From Asaia bogorensis (lineage in GTDB: Bacteria; Pseudomonadota; Alphaproteobacteria; CACIAM-22H2), in contig CAMDLT010000009.1 in NCBI GenBank assembly GCA_945901855.1, positions 39,257-103,256 of the forward strand: a stretch of 64,000 nucleotides of DNA. The letters run 5' to 3'. Below are positions 1 through 9,637 of the stretch, one piece after another. The position numbers and the translations under genes are program-made. The notes below the pieces were generated by a model, which worked only from the letters and a program-made list of their open reading frames with translations, was not told where the DNA came from and did no database searches. The first letter of the stretch is position 1, and every line of letters starts with the position of its first letter.

Positions 1-197
1 CGCGCGATTTCTTCGCGCGTCAGCTGGTTGTTGGCGATCGGATCCAGCCCGTTGATGCCCATCGCCACTTCGCCGTCGGCAATGCCCTGCACTTCGAGCG
101 AATGCATGCCGCAAAAATCGGCGATCTGCTCGAAGCTCAGCGCAGTGTTTTCGACCAGCCATACGGCCGTCGCTTTGGGCATCAGGGGCAGCGCCAT
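1..197 (-). CDS. trcR: TrcR/DUF1013-family cell-cycle transcriptional regulator, C-terminus outside window
   Basis: The 65 visible N-terminal residues begin MALPLMPKATAVWLVENTAL and continue with FEQIADFCGMHSLEVQGIADGE, which I recognise as the start of the DUF1013 family, known in Caulobacter as TrcR, an RNA-polymerase-associated cell-cycle regulator. The FEQIADFCGMHSLEVQ stretch looks like a helix-turn-helix. The ATG (195-197) is preceded on the minus strand by a GAGGAG Shine-Dalgarno. The rest of the gene lies beyond position 1. It is divergent from the lysozyme-like gene at 416 and close to rnhB-ccrM, so several cell-cycle genes cluster here. The family call is firm; the function in this organism is inferred. 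Confidence 0.85.
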   Translation of the reverse strand, partial: MALPLMPKATAVWLVENTALSFEQIADFCGMHSLEVQGIADGEVAMGINGLDPIANNQLTREEIA

Positions 198-358
198 TGT
201 CCGTCTCCTCAAGAAAGCGGCACGCGAGCGACCGTTTCTCCCATGGCGCAATCCCATGGCAAGACGATCGACACATTCCGAATTATGCGAATACCGCGCT
301 TTATATAGATCCAAACCCGGCGGGTCAAAACTCTTTGGCCGCTCGCCGCAAAAATAAT

Positions 359-387
359 TTGACTGCATATCCTTATCAGGATATTTA
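359..387 (+). promoter_or_regulatory. Candidate sigma-70 promoter with a dyad in the spacer
   Basis: TTGACT (359-364) and TATTTA (382-387) are separated by 17 bp. The spacer and the -10 overlap a perfect 7-bp inverted repeat, ATATCCT (367-373) and AGGATAT (378-384), with a 4-bp loop. Transcription would start near 394, just before a strong AAGGAGAG Shine-Dalgarno at 402-409. A dyad in this place is what a repressor operator looks like. The block is much richer in A+T than its surroundings. This is a sequence inference only. Confidence 0.5.
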
Positions 388-415
388 TCACTATATCGAA
401 AAAGGAGAGAACAAT

Positions 416-1285
416 ATGGCACGAACAATCAATAAAGTTGAACGAGAAATGATCGCAAAACTTGATCGGAGTCGCCAAATACCGAGGCCGGATATGCTTT
501 ATGGCGGCGACGCTTCGGAGCTTGAAACGACAACAGAACAAAACAAGAATACAAACTCAAACGCCCGCAAAGTCGGTCTGCATCCGCTTTTAGTGCGCTG
601 GCTGGAGCCGGTTTTGGCGGCGGCCGAGGGCGGACGCGCGGGCCAGGCCGTGGCGCTCGACAATGGCGCAAGCGGCCTGTCGCTTGGGCGCTTGCAGATG
701 GATCTTGCGCAGCAGGCGGAGTTGCGCGCGGCGCTAGCGGCGTTTGCACGCGCGCGGCTGCTCGATCTGGATGCGCCAAGCTCGGGCGCTGTCGCCAAGC
801 GCGTCGATCTCGACACGCTGTTTGCCAAACGCACCGACCAGCTGACCAAGGCCGAACGCGCGCAGGCGGAGCGGCTGGGCCAGCGCCTGCTCGCATGGCC
901 AGGGGCGGCGGCCGTGCTGGCGCGCTACGAACGGCTCAAACTTGTGCGCATCGGGCTCGCACTGCGCGGCCTGATCGGGCAAGCGCACCCGGATGCGGCG
1001 GCCTTTGCCCGCAGCCTGCGCGGCCAGATCGAGATCGGGTGCCATCTGCACCAGTTCGGGACCGGCAGCACGCAGCGTCTGGCGGCGTTCCTGGCGGGCA
1101 GCGAAGTGGCGTTCGAGGGCATCGACGGCAAAACGCGCCGGACCCGCTTTGCAGGACCGCTCACGCGCGAGCAATTCCGCAATTTTCGGCGGGCCACGCG
1201 CTGGGGGGCGGCAAATCCGCGCGCCAACGAAAGCCGCCATGCCCGCATCGACCATGCGACCGCAGCGCTGCCCGCCGATGCGTAG
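416..1285 (+). CDS. Hypothetical protein, weakly lysozyme-like
   Basis: This 289-residue protein has no clear signal peptide. The start ATG sits 6 bases after AAGGAGAG. The first 45 residues are polar and encoded by AT-rich codons; from about residue 50 the codon use becomes the usual GC-rich pattern, so the 5' end may be acquired or under different selection. The segment around residues 75-90 (NGASGLSLGRLQMDLAQQ) resembles the active-site region of phage-type lysozyme-like proteins that start with a G-x-S-x-G-x-x-Q motif. Near the C-terminus is EIGCHLHQFGTGS and then WGAANPRANESR. I do not recognise a named family. It could be a peptidoglycan hydrolase or a non-enzymatic relative. The promoter upstream carries a dyad, suggesting regulated expression. 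Confidence 0.6.
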   Translation: MARTINKVEREMIAKLDRSRQIPRPDMLYGGDASELETTTEQNKNTNSNARKVGLHPLLVRWLEPVLAAAEGGRAGQAVALDNGASGLSLGRLQMDLAQQAELRAALAAFARARLLDLDAPSSGAVAKRVDLDTLFAKRTDQLTKAERAQAERLGQRLLAWPGAAAVLARYERLKLVRIGLALRGLIGQAHPDAAAFARSLRGQIEIGCHLHQFGTGSTQRLAAFLAGSEVAFEGIDGKTRRTRFAGPLTREQFRNFRRATRWGAANPRANESRHARIDHATAALPADA

Positions 1286-1335
1286 GATCGGCAGGGCATC
1301 TTCGGGGTATGATGCCCGAAAGCGGAAGGAACAAA

Positions 1336-1960
1336 GTGCCCGATTTCAAATTTGAACGAAAACTCGGCGGCCGCGTCGCCGGCATCGACGAAGCCGGGCG
1401 CGGCCCGCTTGCAGGGCCGGTCGTTGCGGCCGCCGTCGTGTTTTCCGACACGACGATGCCCAAGGCGCTGGCGGGCTTGCTCGACGATTCCAAAAAACTG
1501 ACCGAGGCGCGGCGCGACAAAGCGTTCGAGGAACTGTTCGTGCAGCGCCATGTCGGCACGCTGGCGTTCGGCATCGGGGCTGCGAGCGTGCGCGAAATCG
1601 ACACGGTCAATATCCTGCGCGCCACGCATCTGGCGATGCGGCGCGCGCTCGCGCATCTGCATTTTTTGCCCGATGCCGCCTTGATCGACGGCAACCAGCT
1701 GCCGCGCGACTGGCCGTGCCGCGCGGCCGGGCTTGTCGGCGGCGACGGCAAATCGCTGTCGATCGCGGCCGCGTCGATTCTCGCCAAAGTGGTGCGCGAC
1801 AAAATCATGAAACGCCTCGCCGTACGCTATCCCGGCTACGGATGGGAGACGAACAAGGGCTACGGGGCGGCGGCCCATATCGAATCCATTGTGGCTTTGG
1901 GCCCCACGCCCCACCACCGATTGAGTTTCGCGCCGCTCGCACAGGGTCAACTAAGTCTCT

Positions 1961-1962
<2 letters not shown>
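1336..1962 (+). CDS. rnhB: Ribonuclease HII
   Basis: This enzyme cleaves the RNA strand of RNA-DNA hybrids and removes misincorporated ribonucleotides. The 208-residue chain has the RNase HII signature GIDEAGRGPLAGPV near the N-terminus (catalytic D and E), DDSKKLT, LIDGNQLP and the late AAASILAKVVRD segment. The GTG at 1336 is preferred because GGAAGGA lies 6 bases before it and homologues start near this point; ATG codons at 1309 and 1312 are in frame but have no better ribosome site. It is directly followed by ccrM, the usual alphaproteobacterial order. Confidence 0.93.
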
Positions 1963-3112
<1,150 letters not shown>

Positions 3113-3113
3113 T

Positions 3114-3131
3114 CCGGTCCTGCGGGACCGG
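3114..3131 (+). other. Stem-loop just after ccrM
   Basis: CCGGTCC (3114-3120) and GGACCGG (3125-3131) form a perfect 7-bp stem with a TGCG loop, starting 2 bases after the ccrM stop. No T-run follows, so it is not a classical intrinsic terminator; it may slow mRNA decay or act as a weak terminator before the next gene at 3153. Confidence 0.5.
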
Positions 3132-3152
3132 CCACAAAGGGTAAGGGTTCCA

Positions 3153-3521
3153 ATGGCCGAGTTTCCGACCGCTTCGCGCACGCAAGCCGCCCGCCCGCGC
3201 GAACGCGTGCGCGCGATCTTCATTCTGTCGAAATCGGTCGGCGAATTGCTGGGGCCGGACCACCATGTGGCGCGCGCGATCCGCACCGCCGCCGACGAGG
3301 AAAGCCCGTTCAATTTCGAATTGGCGCGCACCGCCTTCGACCGTTTGCCGGGCGCCACGCGTCGGCGCATTCGCGGCCATGCGGAATCGGAAGCCGAGCG
3401 TTACGCGGACGCGATCGGCCTCAAGGCCATTTTGCGCAAGCTGCCGGGCGACCAGCCGATCGGTCTCGAAATGATCTGGCCGCAGACCGGCACCTATGCC
3501 GGGCGCAAACGCGAAAGCTGA
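3153..3521 (+). CDS. Conserved-looking hypothetical protein
   Basis: This is a 122-residue soluble protein with no signal peptide or membrane segment. It is rich in Arg and Ala, with a predicted mostly helical make-up (SVGELLGPDHHVARAIRTAADEE, then RRRIRGHAESEAERYAD). The start ATG follows a GTAAGGG ribosome site. It lies 40 bp after ccrM on the same strand, so it may be cotranscribed through the stem-loop there. I do not recognise a family. Codon use is the local GC-rich pattern, which supports a real gene. Confidence 0.65.
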   Translation: MAEFPTASRTQAARPRERVRAIFILSKSVGELLGPDHHVARAIRTAADEESPFNFELARTAFDRLPGATRRRIRGHAESEAERYADAIGLKAILRKLPGDQPIGLEMIWPQTGTYAGRKRES

Positions 3522-3547
3522 TTTTTTCGAGCTCGTTCTTTGGCCAG

Positions 3548-3853
3548 TTAGTTCTGGGGCAAGTCGAGCAGCGTGTCGAACGCGGCCAGACGGCAGCCGC
3601 AGAACGGGCAGTCCGACTGGGCAGCCTGGGTGCGCGCATCTTGCGGCGGCGCGCCGCGGCCCTCGATTTCGGCCGTGAGGTCGGCCAGCAGTTTTTCGTG
3701 CGCGGTGCGCGTTTCGCATGCCTGCAGCAGCAAACGCTGGCGCGGCATGTCGAGATCTTCGACGCGCAAGGCCGATGCGGGACGCGGACCAACCGCGCCC
3801 AGCGAAACGGCGCCGACGGCAAAAGCCAAAAATTTGCGACGTTTGTTTTCCAT
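3548..3853 (-). CDS. Small exported protein with a CPFCGC motif
   Basis: From the ATG at 3851-3853 the protein is 101 residues. It starts with a basic N-terminus (MENKRRKFL), a hydrophobic core and a probable signal peptidase site at PASA-LRV, so it is likely periplasmic. The C-terminal part contains DCPFCGCRLAAFD, a two-to-three-Cys motif that could bind metal or form a disulfide. It is convergent with the gene at 3153 and divergent from the SDR at 3913. The longer reading frame up to 3919 is not used because the signal peptide would then be internal. The function is unknown. Confidence 0.6.
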   Translation of the reverse strand: MENKRRKFLAFAVGAVSLGAVGPRPASALRVEDLDMPRQRLLLQACETRTAHEKLLADLTAEIEGRGAPPQDARTQAAQSDCPFCGCRLAAFDTLLDLPQN

Positions 3854-3912
3854 GGCCCAAATACTAGCGCCATTTTCTTGGTTTTTCCAGGGCGAAGCGC
3901 CATCTGTATGAC

Positions 3913-4638
3913 ATGACAAACGAAGCTCCCCTGCTCATCTTCGGCGCCACCGGCGGTATCGGCCAGGCGCTGGCCCGCACTCTGGCGGCTTCCGGCCGTG
4001 CGATCCATCTGGCCGCGCGCGATCCGGCGGCCCTGGGGGCCGAGCTGGGCGCGCCCGTCAGCACGTTCGATGCGCGCGACGATGCGAGCATTGCCGCCGC
4101 CGTGGCGGATGCCACAACCGACGCTGGATTGGGCGGGCTTGCTTGGTGCGTGGGCTCGATCGTGCTGAAGCCGCTGGCACGCGCCAGTGCCGACGATTTT
4201 CTCGACGCGTTTCGCTTGAACGTGCTGGGCGCGGCCTTGGCCATCAAAGCCGCCCAACCCGCCTTGGCAAAAGCCGGCGGCGCGGTCTTGCTGTTTTCGA
4301 GCGTGGCAGTGCGCCAGGGCTTCCCGATGCACAGCGTGATCTCGGCCGCCAAAGGCGGGGTCGAAGGGCTTGCGTTGGCGCTGGCGGCCGAATTGGCGCC
4401 GTCGGTTCGCGTCAATTGCATCGCGCCCAGCCTCATGCGCAGCAAAATGGCAGCGCCCTTGCTGTCGAACCCGGCCATGGAAAAAGCGATGGGGGCCATG
4501 CATCCGCTGGGCCGCATCGGCACGCCCGAGGACGCGGCGCAGCTCGGCGCTTTTTTGCTGGGCCCGCAGGCAAGCTGGATGACCGGCCAGATTCTGGGCG
4601 TCGATGGCGGACGCGGCACCTTGCGCGTGAAAGCCTAA
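3913..4638 (+). CDS. Short-chain dehydrogenase/reductase family protein lacking the catalytic tyrosine
   Basis: The 241-residue protein has an SDR Rossmann start (LIFGATGGIGQALA, the GxxxGxG motif) and the late IAPSLMRSKM and LGVDGG segments of classical SDRs. In the active site the expected YxxxK is replaced by ISAAK (SVISAAKGG), so the catalytic Tyr is Ile while the Lys is kept. I recall related SDRs near photolyase and CFA-synthase genes that also lack the Tyr, so this may be a family trait and not damage. It is followed after one base by a second SDR, pointing to an operon with the genes up to 5793. The substrate is unknown. Confidence 0.85.
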   Translation: MTNEAPLLIFGATGGIGQALARTLAASGRAIHLAARDPAALGAELGAPVSTFDARDDASIAAAVADATTDAGLGGLAWCVGSIVLKPLARASADDFLDAFRLNVLGAALAIKAAQPALAKAGGAVLLFSSVAVRQGFPMHSVISAAKGGVEGLALALAAELAPSVRVNCIAPSLMRSKMAAPLLSNPAMEKAMGAMHPLGRIGTPEDAAQLGAFLLGPQASWMTGQILGVDGGRGTLRVKA

Positions 4639-4639
4639 A

Positions 4640-5386
4640 ATGGCGCAGGTCGTTTGGATCACCGGGGCGTCGTCGGGCATCGGGCGGGCGCTGGCGCTGC
4701 GCTTGGCGCGCGACGGCAAACGCGTGGTGGCCTCCGCACGCGGCGCTGCGGCGCTGAACGAACTTGCGGCGGAAGCGGGCGCCAACCTCACCGCATTGCC
4801 GCTCGATGCGACCGACAAAGACGCGTGCGAACAGGCGGTCGCGTGGATCGAAGCCGAAATCGGTCCGATCGGGCTTGCCGTGCTAAATGCCGGCACGCAT
4901 CTGCCGATGGGGGCTGCCGACTTTGCGGTCGAACCGTTCCGCAAGCTGGTCGAAATCAATTTGATGGGCACCGTCAACGCGCTCGCCCCGACGCTTGGCG
5001 CCATGCGCGCACGCAAGGCAGGGCACATTGCTGTGGTGGCGTCCGTCGCGGGCTATGCGGGCCTGCCCACAGCGGCGGCGTACGGGGCCACCAAAGCCGC
5101 GCTCATCAACATGTGCGAGGGGCTGAAGCTCGAATGCGACGCGCTCGGCATCAAGCTGCAGCTCGTCGATCCGGGGTTCGTGCGCACGCCGCTGACCGAC
5201 AAAAACGATTTCCCGATGCCGTTTTTGATGGAAGTGGACGATGCGGTCGACGCGTTCGTCGCGGGGCTTGCCAGCCCGCGCTTCGAGATCGTCTTTCCGC
5301 GCCGTTTCGCGCTGCTGCTAAAGCTGCTGCGCATGCTGCCCTACGGGCTCTATTTCAAGATCGTGCGCCGCATGACGGGCGTGTGA
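4640..5386 (+). CDS. Short-chain dehydrogenase/reductase (classical, catalytically complete)
   Basis: This 248-residue oxidoreductase has the nucleotide-binding motif TGASSGIGRA at residues 7-16, the structural LNAGTHL (NAG) motif and an intact YGATK catalytic motif. The C-terminal part (FPRRFALLLKLLRMLPYGLYFKIVRRM) is basic and amphipathic, as in SDRs acting on membrane lipids. It overlaps the next gene (TGATG) and follows the first SDR after one base. In Rhodobacter a similar SDR belongs to the sigma-E regulon together with homologues of the minus-strand genes that follow, so a role in fatty-acid modification under oxidative stress is plausible but not shown. Confidence 0.88.
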   Translation: MAQVVWITGASSGIGRALALRLARDGKRVVASARGAAALNELAAEAGANLTALPLDATDKDACEQAVAWIEAEIGPIGLAVLNAGTHLPMGAADFAVEPFRKLVEINLMGTVNALAPTLGAMRARKAGHIAVVASVAGYAGLPTAAAYGATKAALINMCEGLKLECDALGIKLQLVDPGFVRTPLTDKNDFPMPFLMEVDDAVDAFVAGLASPRFEIVFPRRFALLLKLLRMLPYGLYFKIVRRMTGV

Positions 5387-5793
5387 TGGACAAGCTCGAT
5401 GCCTACATCGCGTTTTTCGAAAACATCCGGCGCGACAATCTTGGCGACCTCGACGCGCTCGTAACGCCGGACGTGCGCTTCAAGGACCCGTTCAACGACG
5501 TTGTCGGCGTCTCTGCGATGCGCGCGTGCCTCGCCCTGGCGTTCGAGCACGGCAATCCAAGCTTTGCGGTCAAGGACCGGGCGCGGGGCGCCAACGGCGC
5601 GTATCTGCTGTGGCGCTACGACAATGGTGCGGGCTTCGCCTTCGACGGCATGAGCGAGATTCGCCTGGCCGACGACGGCCGCATCGCCGCCCATATCGAC
5701 CACTGGGACTCAGGCGAGCATCTCTATCTCAAACTGCCCGTGCTCGGCTGGCTGGTCGGGCTGGTGCGCAGGCGCCTCAAGGTACGCGCTTGA
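5386..5793 (+). CDS. NTF2-like (SnoaL-type) domain protein
   Basis: The 135-residue protein matches the NTF2-like fold: an N-terminal helix (DKLDAYIAFFENI), then VTPDVRFKDPFNDVVG, a pattern typical of SnoaL-like proteins, and a final IDHWDSGEHLY. Such proteins are small cone-shaped enzymes or binding proteins. The start ATG overlaps the stop of the upstream SDR by one base, so translation is coupled. Its 3' end overlaps the convergent lipoprotein gene by 17 bp. The content matches sigma-E-regulated clusters seen in other alphaproteobacteria. Confidence 0.8.
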   Translation: MDKLDAYIAFFENIRRDNLGDLDALVTPDVRFKDPFNDVVGVSAMRACLALAFEHGNPSFAVKDRARGANGAYLLWRYDNGAGFAFDGMSEIRLADDGRIAAHIDHWDSGEHLYLKLPVLGWLVGLVRRRLKVRA

Positions 5794-6307
5794 ACGCGAG
5801 CGTGACGGCGCCGATATCGATGCCCCATTTGGACACGTAGGCGCGGTTGAGCAGCACGCCGTCGGGCTGCAAATACATCCAATCGTCGAAATGCACGGCC
5901 AATGTCCGGCCGTTCATCTTCAAGTTGATGTCGTATTTGAAGCTGAAGGCGTTGCCGACCTGCTTGCCGATCGCGACGCCGATCGCGTCGGGCGTGCGCC
6001 CTTCCCAGGTGTTCTCGCCGGTTTTCTTGAGACGCCAGACGCGCCTGTCCTTCTCGCCGTCGGCATAGTCGAAATGCTCGTCGAGCACGAACTCGTCGCC
6101 TTCCCACTTGCCTTCGATGTCGACCGTAAATTCGCGCCGCAGATTGGCAAAGCGGTCTTCGAAAATGCCCCAGGCGCGCGTGCGGCCTTCGAAATACGCG
6201 TCGATTTTCAGTTCCGGCGTGCGGCCGGCGAAGTCTTCGATCTTCATGCCACTGCACCCCATCAGCGCCAGCGTCGTCGCCAGCAATACGAAAATTCGGC
6301 GGATCAT
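5777..6307 (-). CDS. DUF3833 family lipoprotein
   Basis: The 176-residue product begins MIRRIFVLLATTLALMGCSG, a lipoprotein signal peptide with the lipobox LMGC. The mature part contains FEGRTRAWGIFEDRF, DIEGKWEGDEFVLDEHFDY and DDWMYLQPDGVLLNRAYVSKWG, characteristic of DUF3833. It would be membrane-anchored in the periplasm. It is the last gene of the minus-strand run starting at the photolyase; its start overlaps the transporter stop by 4 bp. The biochemical role is unknown; the family repeatedly occurs with CFA-synthase-like enzymes and DUF1365. Confidence 0.88.
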   Translation of the reverse strand: MIRRIFVLLATTLALMGCSGMKIEDFAGRTPELKIDAYFEGRTRAWGIFEDRFANLRREFTVDIEGKWEGDEFVLDEHFDYADGEKDRRVWRLKKTGENTWEGRTPDAIGVAIGKQVGNAFSFKYDINLKMNGRTLAVHFDDWMYLQPDGVLLNRAYVSKWGIDIGAVTLAFKRVP

Positions 6308-7659
6308 GCGGATTTGTACCTTTCGGCGATGCGTTGGCGCAGCGCTGCCTGCGCGCGCGCGTCGAGCGGAAAATTCCAGATCAACGCGGCCGCAACCAGT
6401 TTGAAGGCAACCGGTACCCAAGCATATAGCACGCCCAGCGCAAAATGCCCCTCGGTGCCCGTGCCGCCATGGACGAAGTTGGCCGCATCGAGCAGCGGAA
6501 ACGCGAAGGCCGGCGCAAGAGCGAGCGCCAATTTTGTCGCAACCGACCAGATCGCGAAATAAAGCCCCGTGCGCTGGCCCCCGCCGCCCAGCGTGTCGAC
6601 ATCGACCACGTCGGCCTGCATCGACGCGGGCAGCGCCAGATCGGCGCCGAAGCACAGGCCCGTCAGCAAGCAGATCGCAAGGAACGCGGCCTGGTCGCCG
6701 TTCGACAAAAACGGCACGAACGCGAACACGCCGCACGCCGCCAGCATCGAGAAACACCAGCTGCGGTGTTTGCCCCACAATTTTGCCGCGCGCAGCCACA
6801 GCGGCACGCTGGCGATGGCGCTCAAAAAATACAGCAGCAAAAACGCGCCCGCCTGTTCGCCCGCCCCCAGCACGTCGCCCGCGAACAGCAAAAACAGCGT
6901 GGCCGGCAAGGCGTTGGCGACGCCATTGGCAAGATAGGCAATCACCAGGCGCTGGAACGGCCGATTGACGGCAAGCAAGCGCCAGCCGTCTTTGAAGGAA
7001 AAGCCGATCTGGCCTGCGACCGGTGCGGGCTCCGGCACAAAGCGCACGAGCGCTATCGCCGCAAGCGGCAGCAGCAGCGCGCACGTCCAGACAAGAAATT
7101 GAAGGGCCGTGCCCTCGGCCGATCCGCCGGGATGCACGAAGCCCAACTGCACGCTCAAGACCGGCAGCGATGCCGCGATCGCGACGCCCACCACGGTCAG
7201 GCTTTCGCGCCACGCCGCGATGCGGCTGCGCTCGGCATAGTTTGCGGACAGCTCGGCGCCCCAGGCCTGGTGCGGGATCTGCACCATCGACCAGCCCAGA
7301 TAGACGACCAGCAGCCACACAAGCAAATAGGGCGTGCCCGCGTCGGCCGGCGGATCGAACAGCATGAAGCTGCCCGCCAGCACCAGCGGCAGCGCCGCCA
7401 GCATCCACGGTTTGCGCCGCCCGAAACGCGTGCGCGTGCGGTCGCTCAAAAATCCGATCGCGGGGTCGATCGCGACATCCCACAGCCGCGCCAGCAGCAG
7501 CACGGTGCCGATGGCGGTCAGCGTCAACGGCGTCGCTTGCACGTAGTAGGTCGGCAGAAAAATCAGCAGCGGCAAGCCCAGCATCGCCGCAGGCAGGGCG
7601 GGCAGCGCGTAGGCCGCAAGGATTTTGGTCGGCAGCCGGGCGGCTTCAGGACCGGACAA
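6304..7659 (-). CDS. MFS transporter of the GPH (sugar:cation symporter) type
   Basis: This 451-residue membrane protein has about 12 hydrophobic segments and the GPH/MelB-type signature DPAIGFLSDRTRTRFGRRKPW in the loop after the second segment. The only start upstream of the first membrane segment is TTG at 7657-7659, which lies inside the end of the methyltransferase gene (14-bp overlap), so translation is probably coupled. The substrate cannot be read from sequence. Its place in a lipid-modification cluster suggests transport of a lipid or lipid-related compound and not a sugar. Confidence 0.85.
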   Translation of the reverse strand: MSGPEAARLPTKILAAYALPALPAAMLGLPLLIFLPTYYVQATPLTLTAIGTVLLLARLWDVAIDPAIGFLSDRTRTRFGRRKPWMLAALPLVLAGSFMLFDPPADAGTPYLLVWLLVVYLGWSMVQIPHQAWGAELSANYAERSRIAAWRESLTVVGVAIAASLPVLSVQLGFVHPGGSAEGTALQFLVWTCALLLPLAAIALVRFVPEPAPVAGQIGFSFKDGWRLLAVNRPFQRLVIAYLANGVANALPATLFLLFAGDVLGAGEQAGAFLLLYFLSAIASVPLWLRAAKLWGKHRSWCFSMLAACGVFAFVPFLSNGDQAAFLAICLLTGLCFGADLALPASMQADVVDVDTLGGGGQRTGLYFAIWSVATKLALALAPAFAFPLLDAANFVHGGTGTEGHFALGVLYAWVPVAFKLVAAALIWNFPLDARAQAALRQRIAERYKSA

Positions 7660-8851
7660 GGGCCACCTGCGTCACGTCGGTCGCGCGGCCGCGAAACCCG
7701 GCTTCGCAATAGGCCAGATAGAACTCCCACATGCGCTTGAAACGCTCGTCGAACCCGAGGGGGCGAATTTCGGGCCACGCCGCCTGGAAGCGGCGGTTCC
7801 ATTCGGCGAGCGTGCGCGCGTAATCCTCGCCATGGAAACTCTGCCCTTCGAGGCGCAGCCCCGCCGCTTCGTATTCGCGCTTGAGGGCGGCGGGCGAGGG
7901 CAGCATGCCGCCTGGAAAAATATAGCGCTGGATGAAATCCACGCCGCCGCGATAGCTCTCGAAACAATGGTCGGCAATGGTGATGATCTGCAAAGCCGCG
8001 CGCCCGCCGGGCTGCAGACTGTCGCGCAGCTTGCCGAAATACGCCGGCCAGTATTTTTCGCCGACCGCCTCGAACATTTCGATCGACGCGATGCGGTCGT
8101 AGCGACCCTCGACGTCGCGATAATCGACGAACCGCGTTTCCACCAGATCGCCCAAACCCTCGGCCTGCACCTTGGCCTGGGTATGCGCCAATTGTTCGCG
8201 GCTGACCGTGATCGCGGTCACGCGGGCCTGGAATTCCTTGGCGAGATAGGCCGCAAACGAGCCCCAGCCGCAGCCGATCTCGAGCACTTTTTGGCCGGGG
8301 CGAATGTCGAGCATGCGCGCCATCGCGGCGAACTTGGCCTGCTGGGCCGATTCGAGGTCGGCCACGCCGTCGGCAAAGACCGCCGACGAATACGCCATCG
8401 ACGGATCGAGCCAGCGTTCGTAGAACGCGTTCCCCAGATCGTAATGGTAGGCGATGTTGCGCTGCGAGCCCGCGCGCGTGTTGGCGCGCAGCGAATGCCA
8501 CAGGCGGCGCACATAACCGATCAACGGCGCGATCTTGCTGGCGCGGCCGTAATGGATGTCGTCGATCGCGTTGTCGTTGAGCACGGCGAGTTCCAGCATC
8601 GCGGCCATGTCGGGCGAATCGATGCCGCCATCCATGTAGGCTTCGGCAAACCCGACATTGCCGCCGAACAGAATCTGGCGCGCGGCCTTGTTCGAGCGGA
8701 TCGCGAGTTCCGCGACCGGCCCCGGACGATGGCCCGCGAACACGCGCACCGAGCGGTCGGGCAAGGTGACGGACAGCTGCCCCGCCTCGATGCGCGAACC
8801 CGCGACAAGCAACGTGCGAAGGGCAAGACCGGGAATTTCAGATTTCAGCAT
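7646..8851 (-). CDS. Cyclopropane-fatty-acyl-phospholipid synthase family methyltransferase
   Basis: The 401-residue enzyme uses SAM to methylate or cyclopropanate unsaturated phospholipid acyl chains at the membrane surface. Family marks are AYMDGGID in the N-terminal lipid-binding domain, AYHYDLGNAFYERWLDPSMAYSSA, the SAM motif VLEIGCGWGSFA, and the late FIQRYIFPGGMLPS. In Rhodobacter, members near DUF1365 and an FAD oxidase act in methylated-furan fatty acid synthesis (UfaM), so this protein could be either a true CFA synthase or a UfaM-type enzyme. It overlaps DUF1365 by 14 bp and the transporter by 14 bp. Confidence 0.9.
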   Translation of the reverse strand: MLKSEIPGLALRTLLVAGSRIEAGQLSVTLPDRSVRVFAGHRPGPVAELAIRSNKAARQILFGGNVGFAEAYMDGGIDSPDMAAMLELAVLNDNAIDDIHYGRASKIAPLIGYVRRLWHSLRANTRAGSQRNIAYHYDLGNAFYERWLDPSMAYSSAVFADGVADLESAQQAKFAAMARMLDIRPGQKVLEIGCGWGSFAAYLAKEFQARVTAITVSREQLAHTQAKVQAEGLGDLVETRFVDYRDVEGRYDRIASIEMFEAVGEKYWPAYFGKLRDSLQPGGRAALQIITIADHCFESYRGGVDFIQRYIFPGGMLPSPAALKREYEAAGLRLEGQSFHGEDYARTLAEWNRRFQAAWPEIRPLGFDERFKRMWEFYLAYCEAGFRGRATDVTQVALVRS

Positions 8852-9626
8852 GGCGCGGCACTGTTTCGACCTGTATGGCGGGGGGAGCGGGACGCGGGTG
8901 GTATTTGGCGCCTTTGATCCACAGGCGCAATGCCTCCCAGTGGATGGCGCCGACGATCTTGAGCGTCAGCAGCGGATAGCGCAAAAACGCCCGCAGCAAA
9001 TTTCGGTCCGACCAGGCGACGCGCGCGCCCGTCTGGCTTGCGACCAGCAATTCGCCGTCGGCCGCATCTTCGCGGATCAGCAGCGCGAGTTTTTCTTCGG
9101 GCTCGCCGATGCGGAAGCGGTAGAGCTGCGCCATGTCGATGAAGGGCGAGACATGGAAGTTTTTGGCCGCGCGCTGCGCCACCGGGCGGCCGCGCACATG
9201 CCCGGCATCGACCGCGATCAGATAGCCGTGCTGGTCGCCGAAGGTGTTTTTGACCTCGTAGAGCAAGGCGCCCAAACGGCCGTCGGCCGCGTAGCAGAAA
9301 TAGACCGTGATCGGGTTGAACACGTAGCCCAGCACGCGCGGGAAACACAGCGCGTAGATGCGCGCCCCCGCCTGCGCCAGCCCTGCCTGCGCCAAATGCG
9401 TGCGCACCCAGTCGCTGGCGGCGCTGCCGTCGCGTGCGCCATGGTCGGCATCGAAAAACGAAAACAGTCCCGACGCGTTGTAGCCGAACAAACGCGAGCG
9501 CTCGGCAAGCTCGGGCAGCGCGTCGAGGTCGAGCAGCATCGAAAAAACGCCGTAGGCAAAACGATGCCGGAACGGCCGCAGCCGCGCATGCATCACGTTG
9601 CCGAAATAGAGGCAGGTTTCGGGCAT
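8838..9626 (-). CDS. DUF1365 family protein
   Basis: The 262-residue protein starts MPETCLYFGNVMHARLRPFR and contains FGYNASGLFSFF, RVLGYVFNPITVYFCY and EVKNTFGDQHGYLI, all typical of DUF1365. It lies 11 bp after the FAD oxidase stop and overlaps the methyltransferase start. The family is almost always found between these two genes, which argues for one pathway, probably acting on membrane fatty acids. No catalytic residue can be assigned. Confidence 0.9.
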   Translation of the reverse strand: MPETCLYFGNVMHARLRPFRHRFAYGVFSMLLDLDALPELAERSRLFGYNASGLFSFFDADHGARDGSAASDWVRTHLAQAGLAQAGARIYALCFPRVLGYVFNPITVYFCYAADGRLGALLYEVKNTFGDQHGYLIAVDAGHVRGRPVAQRAAKNFHVSPFIDMAQLYRFRIGEPEEKLALLIREDAADGELLVASQTGARVAWSDRNLLRAFLRYPLLTLKIVGAIHWEALRLWIKGAKYHPRPAPPAIQVETVPRHAEI

Positions 9627-9637
9627 CGCCAATCCGA

